Source: Erigeron canadensis | Taxonomy: Eukaryota; Streptophyta; Magnoliopsida; Asterales; Asteraceae | Direction: 5' to 3' | Length of the DNA: 64,000 bases | NCBI RefSeq assembly: GCF_010389155.1 | Contig: NC_057766.1 | Location: 29,707,516-29,771,515, forward strand | Part shown: one piece after another, positions 1 through 12,893 of the stretch | Numbering within the stretch: position 1 is the first letter of the stretch | How the letters are laid out: each line of letters starts with the position of its first letter | Program-made: the position numbers and the translations under genes | The notes under the pieces: generated by a model | What the model was told of the DNA's origin: nothing | What the model saw: only the letters and a program-made list of their open reading frames with translations | Databases searched by the model: none

Positions 1-426
1 TAGAATACAAGGTTCAGACTATTCTAGGAATACAACAAAATAAACGATAAAGAAAAAAAAAAAAAAAAAACTTGTGTCAATTACAATAAACAAGACACGA
101 GAAAATTCCTCCCTAGGAAATACGTGCTTGTTTGAGCTAGTTTGATTTTGGTTATTGTAACATGGGTCAAGGGGGTTGTGACCTATTGCGACGGTCTAGG
201 AGGTAGCGTCTGTCAAAAATCCTTAAGACTGGTTTCTGCATCAGATAAATGAGACTAATATGCCATAAAGGTCAAACTAAAACTAGGCTTTTCTTTTACA
301 TCTTGTCGAAAGATTATCAATGAAAAAAAATAAATAAAAATGAATCAAAGTTGTTAAATTCTATTTGTTTAACAGGAATACAGGTTGTAAGTCTAGATCT
401 AGTTCAACTTATTAATTTGTGATACA

Positions 427-641
427 TTATTAAAATAGTAATAAACTATCTGGCAATAGCCCAATGGTTATTGCCCTTTAAAAGGAGTTTTAGGCAGAGT
501 GTATGTCTCGGGTTCGAATCTTGTTCCCACCTAGTTCCCTGGGGTATTTTCACCTGTGATGTCTTAAAACATTGTACCCGAAGGGTAAATGGGTTCAATG
601 GTACCCACCCAATACCATTTTTTTTTTATTAAAATAGTAAT
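427..641 (+). mobile_element. tRNA-derived SINE with 16-bp target site duplication
   Basis: The body runs from about 443 to 625. Near its start is a pol III box A-like motif, TAGCCCAATGG (about 457-467), and about 40 bases on a box B-like motif, GGTTCGAATCT, as expected for a tRNA-derived head. It ends in a T-rich run. The 16-mer TTATTAAAATAGTAAT occurs at 427-442 and again, identical, at 626-641, which is a clear target site duplication. The perfect duplication suggests a fairly recent insertion. Seen directly: both boxes, the tail and the duplication. Known: this layout defines plant SINEs. It codes for nothing. Confidence 0.85.
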
Positions 642-1854
642 TTCAATGATTAGTAGTTATTAACTTCATTCTTGTATATGAATATTGTATATTCAAAATA
701 AAGTTCTTGAACTCTACTTCTAATCGTTATAGCCAAAGCAATTAAGCAAAGGTTAAAGCGTACGTTCTACTCAAAGTGACAAAGTCGAAACATTGAAGTA
801 AAGATAAAAGAGTCATTAGAGTTTAAGAATGATGTCTTACTAGCCAACAACAATTCGAATGGAAGTTTTAGAGCACAAAGCTTTATATCGACCAACAGGT
901 GCTTACTTTCACATTCTTTTTATTCCGTTAACTTAACATAAATCGATGAATCAAAGTAGTTATAGCCAATGGGGTTGGTGACTCAGACATTTGATCTTGA
1001 AACCTAGACCGGTTACCTGAGTATGGCGGTTCGGTATAGCCGTTCAATGATAGCATGAGATCCTCGCTTCAGTAAGTTACAAGGATGAATGCAAATCACT
1101 TTTCATATTTATAGGGTGGATTAATAAGAGGTTTTTCAAAAGTCTTATGTTTCTATCTAAGCATGCGTGTAGGAGTAGTATATAATGTTGTTTAAAAGAA
1201 AAAAAAAATGCTTTTAAAAGCTAGCTTTCCTCTGTCTTTCCATCAATGGAAAGTTGGAAACTACCATAGTACCAGATCAAATTATAACTCGTTAAAAGCG
1301 TTCAAGAGCTTTGCCAATAAATAGTTGCTAGATCATTAATTACTTGTAAATTTGTAATGTTGTTTCCGCAACTACCTTTAACTTGTTTATGGTATAAATA
1401 AATCAAACTTTGTGATTTATATCTACCTTATATATAATTCTCTTTTTAAATAAAAAAACAAAAATAAAAGCCTATTAGAGAAACGCGTCTCATTTGTTTG
1501 TTATAGAAGATGTCTAATCTCGTATTGAATAGCTAGGTGGAAACAATGAAACGATGGCTTAGGATTCTTCAAATCTGAAGTGATATCATGTTAATTTGTC
1601 TTTTTATTTGATGTCTTTATCAATTTTGTTGTAAAGAGCAGTAATGCATTTATGTATTTTGTTCAATCATGATCAAACAAATCTATTCTAAAAGCTAGTA
1701 TATAGTGTATTCAAGCAAAATTAATAATCAATCTATAACTGTGTGTTAACTTTTTGAATATGATTGGTTAATCTATAGGAGGTGGTTTCCTCAAGTTCTC
1801 CCAACTTGACTAGTCAAGTTAGGAAACTTTGAGGGAATCATTTCCCTTCGCGTA
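642..1854. other. Intergenic, no gene seen
   Basis: AT-rich sequence with no convincing open frame, no repeat boundary I could define and no RNA gene signature. Confidence 0.6.
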
Positions 1855-2198
1855 TCTATATGTATACAAACTAAATACAAATGAACTTTTACAAATTGAT
1901 TTGACAGATTAGGTGTTATTTTTTCTTTCTCCATCCTCTCTCATTAAGCACTTTTTTTAACCCAAAAATACCTTTTTGAATAATTTAATTTTTTATCCAC
2001 TCATTTTTCACTAAAACTATCCTAAAAATTTATGCGAAAGTATGAGAATTAATTGCGTAAATTTGAAAGCCGCCGCCACAATATCGTTGCCTGCCACCCC
2101 AGTCCCCAACACCACTATATCGTCGCTCATCACCACTACTCATCACCACCACCACCGCACCACCATTATAATTTCGCATCGCGCGAAAGCCCTTTTAG
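1855..2198 (+). mobile_element. Probable short Helitron, plus orientation
   Basis: A Helitron-like 5' start, A|TCTATATGTATACAAAC, is at 1855. A CCACCAC-rich stretch at 2090-2165 leads to the hairpin core TTTCGCATCGCGCGAAA (about 2172-2188), and the element ends in TTAG|T (2195-2198). TTAG would be a one-base change from the CTAG end of the clearer copies at 15489-15645 and 14813-15139. The histidine- and threonine-rich open frames here are only translations of the CAC repeats. Element length, about 344 bp, fits the other copies. The assignment is inferred from similarity to the better copies. Confidence 0.5.
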
Positions 2199-4868
2199 TC
2201 ATGTACTCATGTATCAAAGAGAAAATAAACCTGGCACGACTAAAATGCTTAGATAATGTTAGAATATCTTAGGGCGTTGGTATGGGTTTAGACTTTTTAG
2301 CATGGACACCAAAACCATTTCGGGATATTGCTTAGGCCTTTCCCTGCGCTTTTTTTCTCAAGTCTTTTTACAATGTTTTCTCAAAGGAGATTGATATTTA
2401 TACAACAAAATTTAGCCATCTACAACAAAGGTACAAATTGTATTACACACTATACAATTGTATTATGCAGGATTTGTTGTATATTGCTAAAATTTGTTAC
2501 AAAAATACGGTTAGCAATGACATTTTTTTCATGCATTTTTTAAAGAAAGACCTTCTCATTTTTTTCTTGAGAAAACACTGAACCGTGAGGCAAGGATTTA
2601 ATCGAAAGGGTGGGTGGGCTACCTTATAATTTCAGCCATTAGACAAAAAAAGGTTTGTTTTTATTTTAAGATATAATAAATTATAGAGGAAGAAGTGAAA
2701 AAAGATAGGAAAAAAAGTACGGTTAATAATGATATGTTCTGAGATATAAAATGTGAAATAAATAATATGTCATTGATGTAACAGTAAAAAAGAAGCGAGA
2801 GAAATGTGACGGTTGGGTCCTTAACGTGGAGTAAGCAGAGAGGGGTGTGTGTCGAGGGGTTTGGAATTAGAAAAAAATAATGCCGAGTGTTATGGGTTCA
2901 TAGTGATTTTGAGTGTATGTAGTATCAATCTGATGCAAAAAACTTAGTTTGTCGTTCTAATAAAAACGACAATTTGAACGATCAAAGTACTTTCTTGATT
3001 AATAACTTTACATGATGAATTTTTTTTATTTAATAGCTACCGATCCCAAATTTTAACATTGCATTGATATACTAGCTAGACAGATAAAAATGGAAGAAAA
3101 GTAAACATTGCATAATACGTACATAGGTCAGGATTTCTTTGAATAAAACTTTACATAAATTGTAAACATCATAAAAATAATTTATGAAATTTTAACGAGT
3201 TGAAAAATATATAGCGTTACTCAAAACTTTTTTAAGGCCCATGAGAAGTTTCATAGGCATTTTCTTATGATGTAGAAGTGCCTTTACGGTATAGAAATGA
3301 CAAAATAAAGACGTGTAGCACCATTCTTTCTACTATTAGCAACAAAAAGAAGATTGTGATTTCATGTGACACTTTACTTTAGGTTACTACTGTTGTTACC
3401 TTAGATCATTTTACACATAAAAACCAGCTTTTAACCAAATCGAAAACCAGCTCAACCGGTCGTATTTACTAAAAATATCACTTACACTTGAACGAATAGA
3501 TTGATGAGATAGCAATTCAATCTTTTAAACAGTCTGGTTCAAAATAGTCTCTAAAACAATCTCAAAACAAATAGATTAATGTGGTCTTTATGGCCTTCAT
3601 GGCTTAATAACCAAACTTATTTTATTAGTTATTTATTTTTTTTTCGGCCTCTTGCCGAAACCCCAATAATATATAGAATTTTTGCTATTAAAAAAATATG
3701 CGATGTCTCATGGTTGATTTCATTTTTCTTATGAAAGCGACAAAATCTATAAAAGACCAATGTTTCTAGTGGGTCAACCATATGGTAGGCTATGATAAAA
3801 GAAGGAAATGACATGACCTAGTAACAAGTACTACCATGAGTCCATGGCACTTACCTATTTAATCTGGCAAAGAGCCAAACGGATAGAGGATTTAAATACT
3901 TCCAGTATATTTGGTACAAAAGCTTAAAGCTGAGACTATAATTAGAAACTATGTTGGAGCTTGAAAAAGAACCTACAAGTTGGGCTTTTATTTGAACCCC
4001 TAATAAACAAAGTTTTACTTTAAAAACATCTTGGGCTTTAAGGAGCTTTTTGGACATTTTTTTATTTATTTAAAATGCATAAGCTCTTAGAACCCCTTGT
4101 GAAACAACCCCTTAGCATAAGCCAGAAAAAGAGACCAGGAATTCAAATATATAACAAAAATTCATATAAATAATGACTAATGTTTTTTATTGATAGAAGA
4201 TTTGACAAAATCTCTCGTAATTGGTGTACACATTCTGAATTCGAATCATTTTTGGATGGGTATAGCGTTACAAAATCCTCAGTTTTTGTCTAGATTTCAA
4301 CACTTATCCCCCAAGATAAAACCACTTAAGGGAAAACACTATGACGATTTGACCACTAGACCAAAACCCCAATAACAAATAAATGTAATAACTAATGTTA
4401 TAAACATTTTTTTCCTTGCTCTAAATAAAATGGGTCCGTCACGATATTGTATTTGCCCCTTCTCAAGCCGTCCCTGCTTTGTAAATAAAGGTGTCATCCA
4501 TGAGGATAAGATTTGACCCACCCACTACCTTCCTTTTCATGTCATACATATTTCTTTCTATTAAGACCATACATTTTCTATTCATTTTTTGGATCGAAAC
4601 ATACATTCATTTAAGTAGGTCACTATGTTTTGTACTTCCAAACAAGTGCATCAATTTCCAAATAAGTGCATCAATTTTTCTTCATTGTCACAACTAGCAA
4701 AGACATCATTATTTGATAGGCAGATTGATATATATACAACAAATTGTTATTTTATATACAATGACCGTATGCATCTATGTGCAACATGCCAACATGTTAT
4801 TCATACTGGTTACATATAGCCAAAAATAATGTTTACATATCACCTTTCTTAATAACACACCAATAAAC
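2199..4868. other. Intergenic, no gene seen
   Basis: Low-complexity AT-rich DNA with only short chance open frames. I see no domain, splice-consistent exon or defined transposon. Confidence 0.6.
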
Positions 4869-5001
4869 TATGGGAAATGATAAACGTATCACTACTTTTG
4901 ATTAATCTACCACAATGTATAAATTTTATAACTAACCGAGTCAGTAATGCATACTTGTGGTAGATAAATCAAGTTTTGTGGTACAGATATCACTTCCTAT
5001 A
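4869..5001. repeat. Stowaway-like MITE (about 130 bp)
   Basis: Imperfect terminal inverted repeats: the left end TGGGAAATGATA and the right end TATCACTTCCTA fold together, as do inner segments around TTGATTAATCTACCAC and GTGGTAGATAAATCAA. TA dinucleotides flank both ends, as in Tc1/mariner-derived Stowaway MITEs. A related copy, split by another insertion, is at about 51065-51490. Confidence 0.6.
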
Positions 5002-5590
5002 AACTATACGCAAAACCGAAACTTGAAAACGAAGATTACAAGTAGAATTGTAGAAACACGGCATATAAGATATACCCAAAAATGTTAACAAATCTTACAA
5101 ATGCACAACTAACTTGACTATTCAATGTAAATCACAATCTTAAGGAAAGGAACTATCAAAATCGGTTCTTTATATGGCTACAAACTAGTTCCTGGCGATA
5201 ATTAAACAATTGCTTAAAATTTACAGCTTTTGTGTATCAACAGGATGAATAATGATTGTTAAATGTGAGCTTATGTTGGATTCTTGAAACAGAAATTACT
5301 ATATGCATAGGACTGACTATTCTACTACGACGCTAGAAGAGATATATGCACAAGTGACTGCACACTATAAACCGGAAGATATTAGATCAATCCTAGTAAG
5401 TTGTAAGACCACCCGTTTCATTATGAGGGTAAAAAAAAGAACTTCTAAACCTGCAAAAAAATATGGTTATGGTTAATTGGTTATGGTAATTATTGATCAG
5501 ATGCACTAGTATTATGAAGACATACTAAACCCTTTTGAATTATTATACTATCCTTTGTTAAAGAAAGAAAAAATCAAAAAATAATCTTAC
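5002..5590. other. Downstream region of the U-box gene
   Basis: No gene seen. This contains the presumed 3' UTR and polyadenylation region of the minus-strand U-box gene; exact limits cannot be read from sequence. Confidence 0.5.
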
Positions 5591-8500
5591 CTATGCTTTC
5601 CTTCTGGCCAAAGAACCTTTAGACGTCAACGAGAGCTTGGAGAAAAACTGTAAAGCTTTAGAAGTCTTCTTCTCCACTTGTAAACTATTTACATCCTTTG
5701 AATTATCATAAACTGGTGCATCAGATTCTTCTACGTGCTCTTCATACTCTATATCTCTCAAAAGCCGAAGCATTTCATGTGCTTTTGCTTTCCCATTATC
5801 ATTTCCATTGATAGATATTGAGACCACAGAAGGAATTACCCCCTCATCCATCACTAGATGACAATATTGAATGCTCTGAGAACATAATGAAAGGAGAATC
5901 TCCAACGCCTGTTCTTGCTCTTCACAACTTTCACTCTCGAGCATCCTAACAATAAAAGGTATGCATCCATTGGTTTCTGCAATTATGCTTTTATTATCTT
6001 GACTTCCACATAAGTTCGTCAATATTGCGATACAGTAGCTTGAGAGCGAATCATCTTCAAAGAGTGCGACCAGTTTCGGGATTAAATCTGACGAAACAAT
6101 GAGTGAACGGACATTTCTAGTCAAAGTCAAATTGTAAATAATCTTGAGGGCCGGTGTTTGAATTTTTTTAATTTGTGTCTCGAGAATCTTAAAAATATAA
6201 CTAAGAGAACCAGAAGATACAATCTCCAAACGACAGATTTCGTGGGAAGACAACTCTTCTGTAATAGCAAGGGCTTCTTCTATCACTTCTGATTCAAGAA
6301 ACCCGGCTATCAAACGGTATGCATCTTCGCTCAAGTATCTCATACCTCTGTAATGAAATATCAACTTTTTGTTATTTTTTATTTTTGATTTGTAATCTGA
6401 ACAGGAAAAAACCCAACATGTCAAATGACCACAAACGGCATATCTCAAGTGCCATGTAGACGTGGAGAAATGGGTGGGTTGCTAACAGGGCAAGGTTGAA
6501 ACATCCCCCTTCTTTGTGATCCAAAACCAGTTGGGATGGGTTGAGTTGAGCTACAAGACACTTATTTTGTACTTCCACTTTGTAAATTGTAACCTTATTT
6601 TTCGAAATAGTTAATTTCATTTATGATTACAAGATTATTACAATTATCAGAAAAATATTTGATTAAAACACTTTGGAGATTGTATGTATTCAAAATAACC
6701 TTTGCACGCCTTTCAACCCATTAGGCCCCTCCTTTCCAAATTGACCCATTTTAATAATGCACTGAAATTGTCATTTCTAACCATGGCAAATGTGAAAAAG
6801 CCAATTGCGAATAAAGTAGCAATTGCGATGTAAAGAAAACACCCCCTAATAAAATATTTTATGTGTATTTGGCACCTGAAAAGAGAAAGTTAACAAACCT
6901 GCACTTGCTGATCAAAATTAGTAGCAGCAAACAACCAATCCTCTGAGCTTTTACATCATTTAGATCCTGTGAAAACTTCAAGAATCTCACAAGGGAACCA
7001 ACCAAATTCTCACATAACATCAATTTACAAGCTCGATCATCATTTTTCAAACGGGTCATTAAATTTTCCACAGACTTGCATTGAAATTCCCATGGAAGTG
7101 CATCATCAAGTTCTTGAGATAATCCCGTATCAAATTCACGAGTATCTTCAAGATTTCGACTGTTATCTAAAGAACCAAGTGATAGATTACTGTAATCAAC
7201 TGGAAGTTGAAGACTATACATTGAACTCAAACTAGTAACTGAAGAAGACGAGTGCTCCCACGTGTTAGAATCGGTGGACACCTGAATAGACGGGTCAGAA
7301 ACGGCGATTCCATGAGTTCCACACCATTTTGAAATAAGATCCTTCATGGCAGTATTTGGTATCAAAGACATATTCGATAATATCCTTTTAGTTATTGGAC
7401 ATACATCATGGCCTTCATCAAACCATTTTTGTATCCACATTCTTTCAAATGTTTGACCTGAATCTATAACGACAGGGTCATACATTAACTTAAGAGATAT
7501 CGGACACTTGAACTCTTCAGGTGGATCTTCTTCACGATCAACATAAACGTCAACCTTCCGGGGCCTGTAGTTTTGATTTTCTGGAATGTTATCATTTTCA
7601 ATGCATCCAGATATGATTGACTTGCCATATTTTTTCAGTAAATCCAATAGAAATAATAGAATTTGCTTTTTTTGCTGTTTGTTGTTTTCTTCACCAATTT
7701 GATTTAGAAGTTTCTTGATGGATCTTCGTTCAACTAAAAGAGATTTCTGGGATGTGATTTGAAGCTTTTGAGCAGCTACTCGAATATAGTCAATGCTGGC
7801 TTCATTTTCAGAACGGTTTCCGGTTCTGTATCCTTCAAGTAACGATCTGATCGCTTGCCCAGCCTCTTCGTCAGATGGATCCAAACTAAACTTGATCCGC
7901 CTAAGCTCCCCAGTAATCTGAGAGATCTGCAGGCAAAAGTTTCTATCATTCCAATTTTCAAATCATTCTCCTTAGCAAAAACTTTGACAGAAAATAAAAA
8001 TCAGAGGCCCAAACAATGGAGTATAACCCAAAGGTTGGGCCAAACAAACGGGTTAACACAGCTCAGTCACTCCTCACTAACAAAAAGTTAAACGTTTTTG
8101 ATACTAGTGTATATTCCCGAGTGGTCTCCAAGATCTACTTGTTTGGCACACGTGGTGTTGGCTAGTTGTTTAATGTGCCCGCTGGGTATCAATTTCAGTA
8201 GAGGGGGAAAATTGGGTGGGTTAGGTAATGGATCAAAAGTTTGGCAATTGTTGATACACAGTGGGTCGGTTTAGGTTGACTCCAACTTTTTTTGCAAAAA
8301 GTTCATATCTTTTATATATAGTTAGCGCGCTAGATACAATGACAAAACTTATAGCAGGTCAATAAAAAAAATATACTCCGTATAATTTTTAACTAAAAGT
8401 TAACCTTAATCAGCCCATTCAAAGATGGAAGGATGTAATTACAAATCGACCAACCTTCGATTCAAGCATCACAGGAACCATATTTTGGATCTGAGTCAGA

Positions 8501-9051
8501 CTCTGTTCTAATAAGCTCTTTGACTTTTTACATCTCGAGAGAATTGTATTTCCTGTCAATGCCTAAAAATATTCAACATAAACAACGATCATAAATTCTA
8601 ATCCTCAAATAATATGAAAATGAAAAATATATCAAATGTCATAATTCAAAAATTATATAAAAAAGTTTATCTTTAGAGAGGTTAGACCATTTTTGTATGG
8701 TCAACACACACATACCAAGTAGAGCTTACTCGACTCACTACAATCCCTAACCAACGACTTGGCTTTATCGATCGCACTATTTAACAGGCAAAGTGACTGA
8801 ATCCCAGATGAGCATCGAGGCCTGGCCGCTTCTATTTCAGGAAATATTCTATCAACTCTATCAACCAACTTCATCAATTCTGTGCACATAACACTATGCA
8901 CCTAGTGTCACCAATATATCACAAAAGCACGTGAGACTCTTGCGACCAATAACGTAATTTATGTAACTTACAAAACGTTGAAATAAACTTGTACCTTGAT
9001 GTCACAAGGCGACGGCAGTTTCTCCACAACTTCAGCAACATCAGTTCCCAT
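5591..9051 (-). CDS. PUB5: PUB5-like U-box/ARM-repeat E3 ubiquitin ligase
   Basis: Predicted RING-type E3 ligase: the U-box recruits a ubiquitin-loaded E2 and the ARM repeats bind substrate. Coding exons on the minus strand are 9051-8995, 8901-8716, 8562-8455, 7926-6899 and 6347-5591. All junctions are GT-AG and keep frame, giving 2136 nt and 711 aa; Arabidopsis PUB5 is about the same length. Residues 1-250 form the helical UND-type N-terminal region (KISQI..KFSLDPSDEEAG). The U-box, residues 252-325, begins PPEEFKCPISLKLMYDPVV and contains the FDEGHDVCP core; ERMWIQKWFDEG favours PUB5 over the PUB6/7/45 branch. ARM-like repeats fill about 390-640. The C-terminal 60 residues are charged and end SKGSLARRKA. 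A leader intron is likely: donor-like AG|GTAAG near 9505 and an acceptor just above the ATG. Substrate unknown. Confidence 0.93.
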
Positions 9052-10832
9052 TTTTATACAAAAGCTATCCTAATTATGCAGTTATGCACGAAAAAAAGGT
9101 CAAAACAGAAGTTCTTATCAAACAAATGTATCAAAGGTTGAAGCTTTTCCCATTTTCAGTACATAAAATAAGTAATCTTACAGACTTTTAATATAAACAG
9201 ATAAGGGCACTTATGGGGTGTCAAAGTAAATTGATTGTGATTTATAAAGATATAAATAAATATGACCAATAAACAATTAGCAATATCTTAGTGATGATCA
9301 AATAGCAAAATAAGAATTTGCAAGAGGTGAGTTTACTAATAAGACCTATCTCTATCACATTTCTTTGAGTACAACAAATAAGCATAAATATATAGATAAT
9401 ATTAACCTTTTTAAACATAAACATTAATTCATTACAGAAAGATGGTAAGATAAAACATAAATATTAAGTAACACTTCAGAAAATTAAATAATGAAGAATC
9501 TTACCTATTAATTATGATTAAGCCAAAGTGACTCTGCTTAGCTAAATACTCCAAAAAACTGCTGATAATAGCAAACACCACCAAGATTTCTTCTTTTTTG
9601 ATAATTGAGCAAATCCCAATTCAAAATTTTGCACCAAAAATGTAAAATGTTGAAACTTTTAAATACCCCTTATGAAATTGATCCAAATTTCCAAAAAAAA
9701 ATTAATCTTTTTTTGTGGGGGTCTTTTCTTTTCCAAGATAATCAAGAAATGCTACAGAGAATCACCAAATAATTCCATTTATCTGATGAAAAAAAAAAAA
9801 AACAACCACGATTCACATGGTCAAAGAAAACAATCCCTCAAGAAAGTCAACAAAGAAGTGTATACGAAGAAGCTAAGAAACATAAATAAAGTTGTATGGA
9901 TAACTAAAAGGTGCCCATAAAAGGAGGGAAAGAATAATTTTACTGAAAACACGAGATGGAAAAGCTTCACAAAGAGACTAAAGAGAGAGTTATCATGGGG
10001 TATACCAATATTGGAATCTTAGAGGGATTGAAGATGATGGTATATGATGTATTTATGTGGGTCTACACCACCACCTTGAGGTTGAGAGATATAAAGTTTT
10101 TTGTAAAATAAACAGGGGAAAGGAAAAGAAAACTTATTATTGGGGAAGGTCGATGGAGAGAAGAAAAAGTTGAGAGCTTATTTTGGTCAAAAAAGAACGA
10201 GCACCAAATTACTAGTGAAAGAGAATAGTCCAGAGCATGTAATGACAAGGTAGTATATATTACGAGTACTATTTGTAAATTGTGATAGACTAATCGTTGG
10301 CTCATTGTATTTGAATTTTAATCTTCCTAATTCCTATGGTTGAATTTAAGATGATCAACTGTATTTAAATTTTTTTTTTTCTTTTAAGTTTCAAAATAGT
10401 CGTATTATAATTACGAATTTCGGATATGTTTGATAAAAACTTTTTTAAGAACTATTTGTAAGCTTTAGTTTTTATTTTGAATAATAAGTTTCTACTGTGT
10501 TATGTATGTGAATAGTATTCGGATTAGAGCATCTGATACAGTAATGACATCATTTTTTTAAATTTATTTTTTAAAATTTTTTAACTAAAAGGAGTGGGCT
10601 AACCTCCCTCCGACCTTTGCCCTTTGCCGCCCTAGTTCGCCCGGAACACCGACCCGAGGGGCGAACCGAATGTCCAGCGAACTAGAGGGTTCACAAGTTT
10701 TAGTTTGACCGGCTCGTTTTGGTTTGACTGGCTCACACACCCACACAACTTTCACAACCTCCTAGGCATACCAATGACCCCTTTTTCTTTTTTTTTTCTT
10801 TCACTTTCTATATATATATATATATATATATT
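9052..10832. other. Upstream region of the U-box gene
   Basis: Contains the probable 5' UTR and leader intron of the U-box gene (to about 9600), then AT-rich intergenic DNA with no gene. A short GC-richer patch at 10590-10700 holds tracts such as CGACCCGAGG but no frame. A (TA)n microsatellite lies at about 10809-10832. Confidence 0.5.
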
Positions 10833-11190
10833 AACACTTCGGTAAGAACAGTTTTAAAATAAGAACGGTGAGAACACTTAAAAATATCATTTTGATGAAT
10901 TAAAAGTCCATAAAACTAACATAGTGCATAACTAATTATCATTATTTAAGTGTTTAACAATGCATTAATACATCAAAATCGAAAAAATCACGTTTTTTTG
11001 TGGATGCATCATTTTGAGTTTTTTGTGCATCCAAGATGGATGCACAAAACAAAAAACATGATTTCTCGATTTTGACAAACCAATATGTTGTTAAATAGTT
11101 AAATAATGATAATTAGTTATACACTATGTTAGTTTTATGAACTTTTAATGCATCAAAATGTAGTTTTCAAGTATTCTCACTGTGTTCTTA
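10833..11190. repeat. Foldback MITE family A, copy 1
   Basis: Almost the whole element is one inverted repeat. The left arm reads AAGAACGGTGAGAACAC then CATAAAACTAACATAGTGC; the right arm carries the reverse complement. The centre holds GTGCATCCAAGATGGATGCAC. Two further copies are at 11805-12166 and 18826-19190. A (TA)n microsatellite abuts the left end. There is no coding capacity. A hairpin transcript from such an element would be a natural small-RNA source (inference). Confidence 0.85.
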
Positions 11191-11804
11191 ATGTAGTAAC
11201 CTACTCGGGTGGCTATGTAATGTATGCACTTATGTTTTTTGGGCTATGTGATGTATGTTACCGGGTACTGCAAGTTGCAACAGGTAATTTGGTAATAGTT
11301 TAAGGAATAATGACATACGAATGTAACCACCTATGACAAAATGGTTATGTAATGTATCCGGCAAACTTACACTCCGGTCATCTTATCCGATGAATTTTCC
11401 GGCAACAACATTCTTGAGTACGTGTTAAACCAATACATTTCTATATAAACTCAAAATCGGGGAGTTAACAGCAGCCCAAGAACATATAAACATATAAACT
11501 CAATTCCAGATCCGAAATCAAAATTCAATTGCAATTTAACCAAACAAATCAACCTAAAAAAACCAATTAAAGCTTTCCTTATAAACTCAATTCAATATAT
11601 AAAAATCATACATATCAATAGAAATTATAAAAGATAGAACATGAAAGGAAGAATCTCAAGATTCTAATTAATTAAAAGATATATTCACAATTTTACAAAG
11701 ATATAAAAATAACTCTGCAAATATCTAAAAGTAATATTCATATTTATTGAATACAAGTATAAAACTATACGAGTATAAAATTAACATGATAAATAAACAA
11801 CCAA
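11191..11804. other. Intergenic, no gene seen
   Basis: Non-coding AT-rich DNA between two copies of foldback family A. Confidence 0.6.
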
Positions 11805-12166
11805 AAGTAGAACAGTAAAAACACTTAAAAACATCATTTTGATACATTAAAAGTCTATAAAACTAACATAGTGCATAACTAATTATCATTATTTAAATGT
11901 TTAACAACACATTGATCCATCAAAATTGAAATAATCACGTTTTTTGTTGGATGGATCATTTTCATGAATATGCATCCAAAATGGATGCACAAAACAAAAA
12001 ATATTATTTTCTCGATTTTAACATACCAATGTGTTATTAAACACTTAAATAATGATAATTAGTTATACACTATGTTTGTTTTATGGACTTTTAATGCATA
12101 AAAATGTAGTTTTTAACTGTACTCACCGTGTTCTTATTTTAAAATTGTTCTTATTTGATTGTCTCT
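11805..12166. repeat. Foldback MITE family A, copy 2
   Basis: Same internal order and arm sequence as copy 1 (AACATCATTTTGATACATT, then the CATAGTGCATAACTAATT block, mirrored on the right). Its right end is the most complete of the three: after the GTTCTTATTTT motif it continues to TTGTTCTTATTTGATTGTCTC. Confidence 0.85.
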
Positions 12167-12408
12167 ATATATATATTCTATTTCGTATATATAAAATAGA
12201 AAAATTATAAAAATAATCATATTACATCCTCCCAACTAATTGAAACTTTTCTCAACTGACTTATATACTAAACTTAACGCTAAAACTCTTTATTAATACT
12301 GATAGAATATCTCACTAATTTAGTTATTTATATACTAATAATGCGATGTGTTGAATATGTAAATAAAATCTTCTATGTTTGTTATTAGTTATTTAACTAA
12401 GAGTCTAA

Positions 12409-12743
12409 GGGGGTGTTCGGCAGGAGGTAATCATAAAGAATGAGAATGTAATAGAGAATGAAAATAGTGAGAAAGAGAATAAATATTTGGAAAGAGAATG
12501 GATTCCATTGTTTGGTACCCACAGAGAATGAATATATATAAAAAGTAAAATTTTAAATAATAATACATTTATTACATATAATATCTTCAAAAAATTTTTT
12601 TTTTTTTCCATTCTCTACAATTTGTAGAGAATGGAACTGATTCCCCTTTCTCCTTTCTCATTCCCTTTTTTTATCGCAAACAGACAAGGAAAGTCTTTCT
12701 CATTCCTTTTCTCTCCTTTTCATCCCCTCGTACCAAACACCCC
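12409..12743. repeat. MITE with GGGGTGTTCGG / CCAAACACCCC ends
   Basis: The left end is GGGGGTGTTCGGCAGGAGG and the right end CTCGTACCAAACACCCC, an imperfect terminal inverted repeat. Inside, GAGAATG and CATTCTC motifs form further inverted matches. Flanks AGAGTCTAA and AGAGTATTA may be a diverged 9-bp duplication, so the superfamily is left open (PIF/Harbinger, hAT or Mutator). Confidence 0.65.
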
Positions 12744-12893
12744 AGAGTATTAGACAACGTTACCTTATACATGGGCTTTGAAGACTATCCTATATTGTCT
12801 ATATGTAATGTATACACAAGACTTATATATATGTGTATGTATATGTATATAAGGTTTAGAAAAATAAAATTACAAGTATTGTAGTAAAATAAA

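Noticed and set aside
450..530. A true tRNA gene
   Set aside because: Box A and box B are present, but there is no cloverleaf, no anticodon arm of proper form and a T-rich retroposon tail with target duplications.
2042..2272. His/Thr-rich open frames
   Set aside because: They translate the CAC/CCA tracts of a short Helitron.
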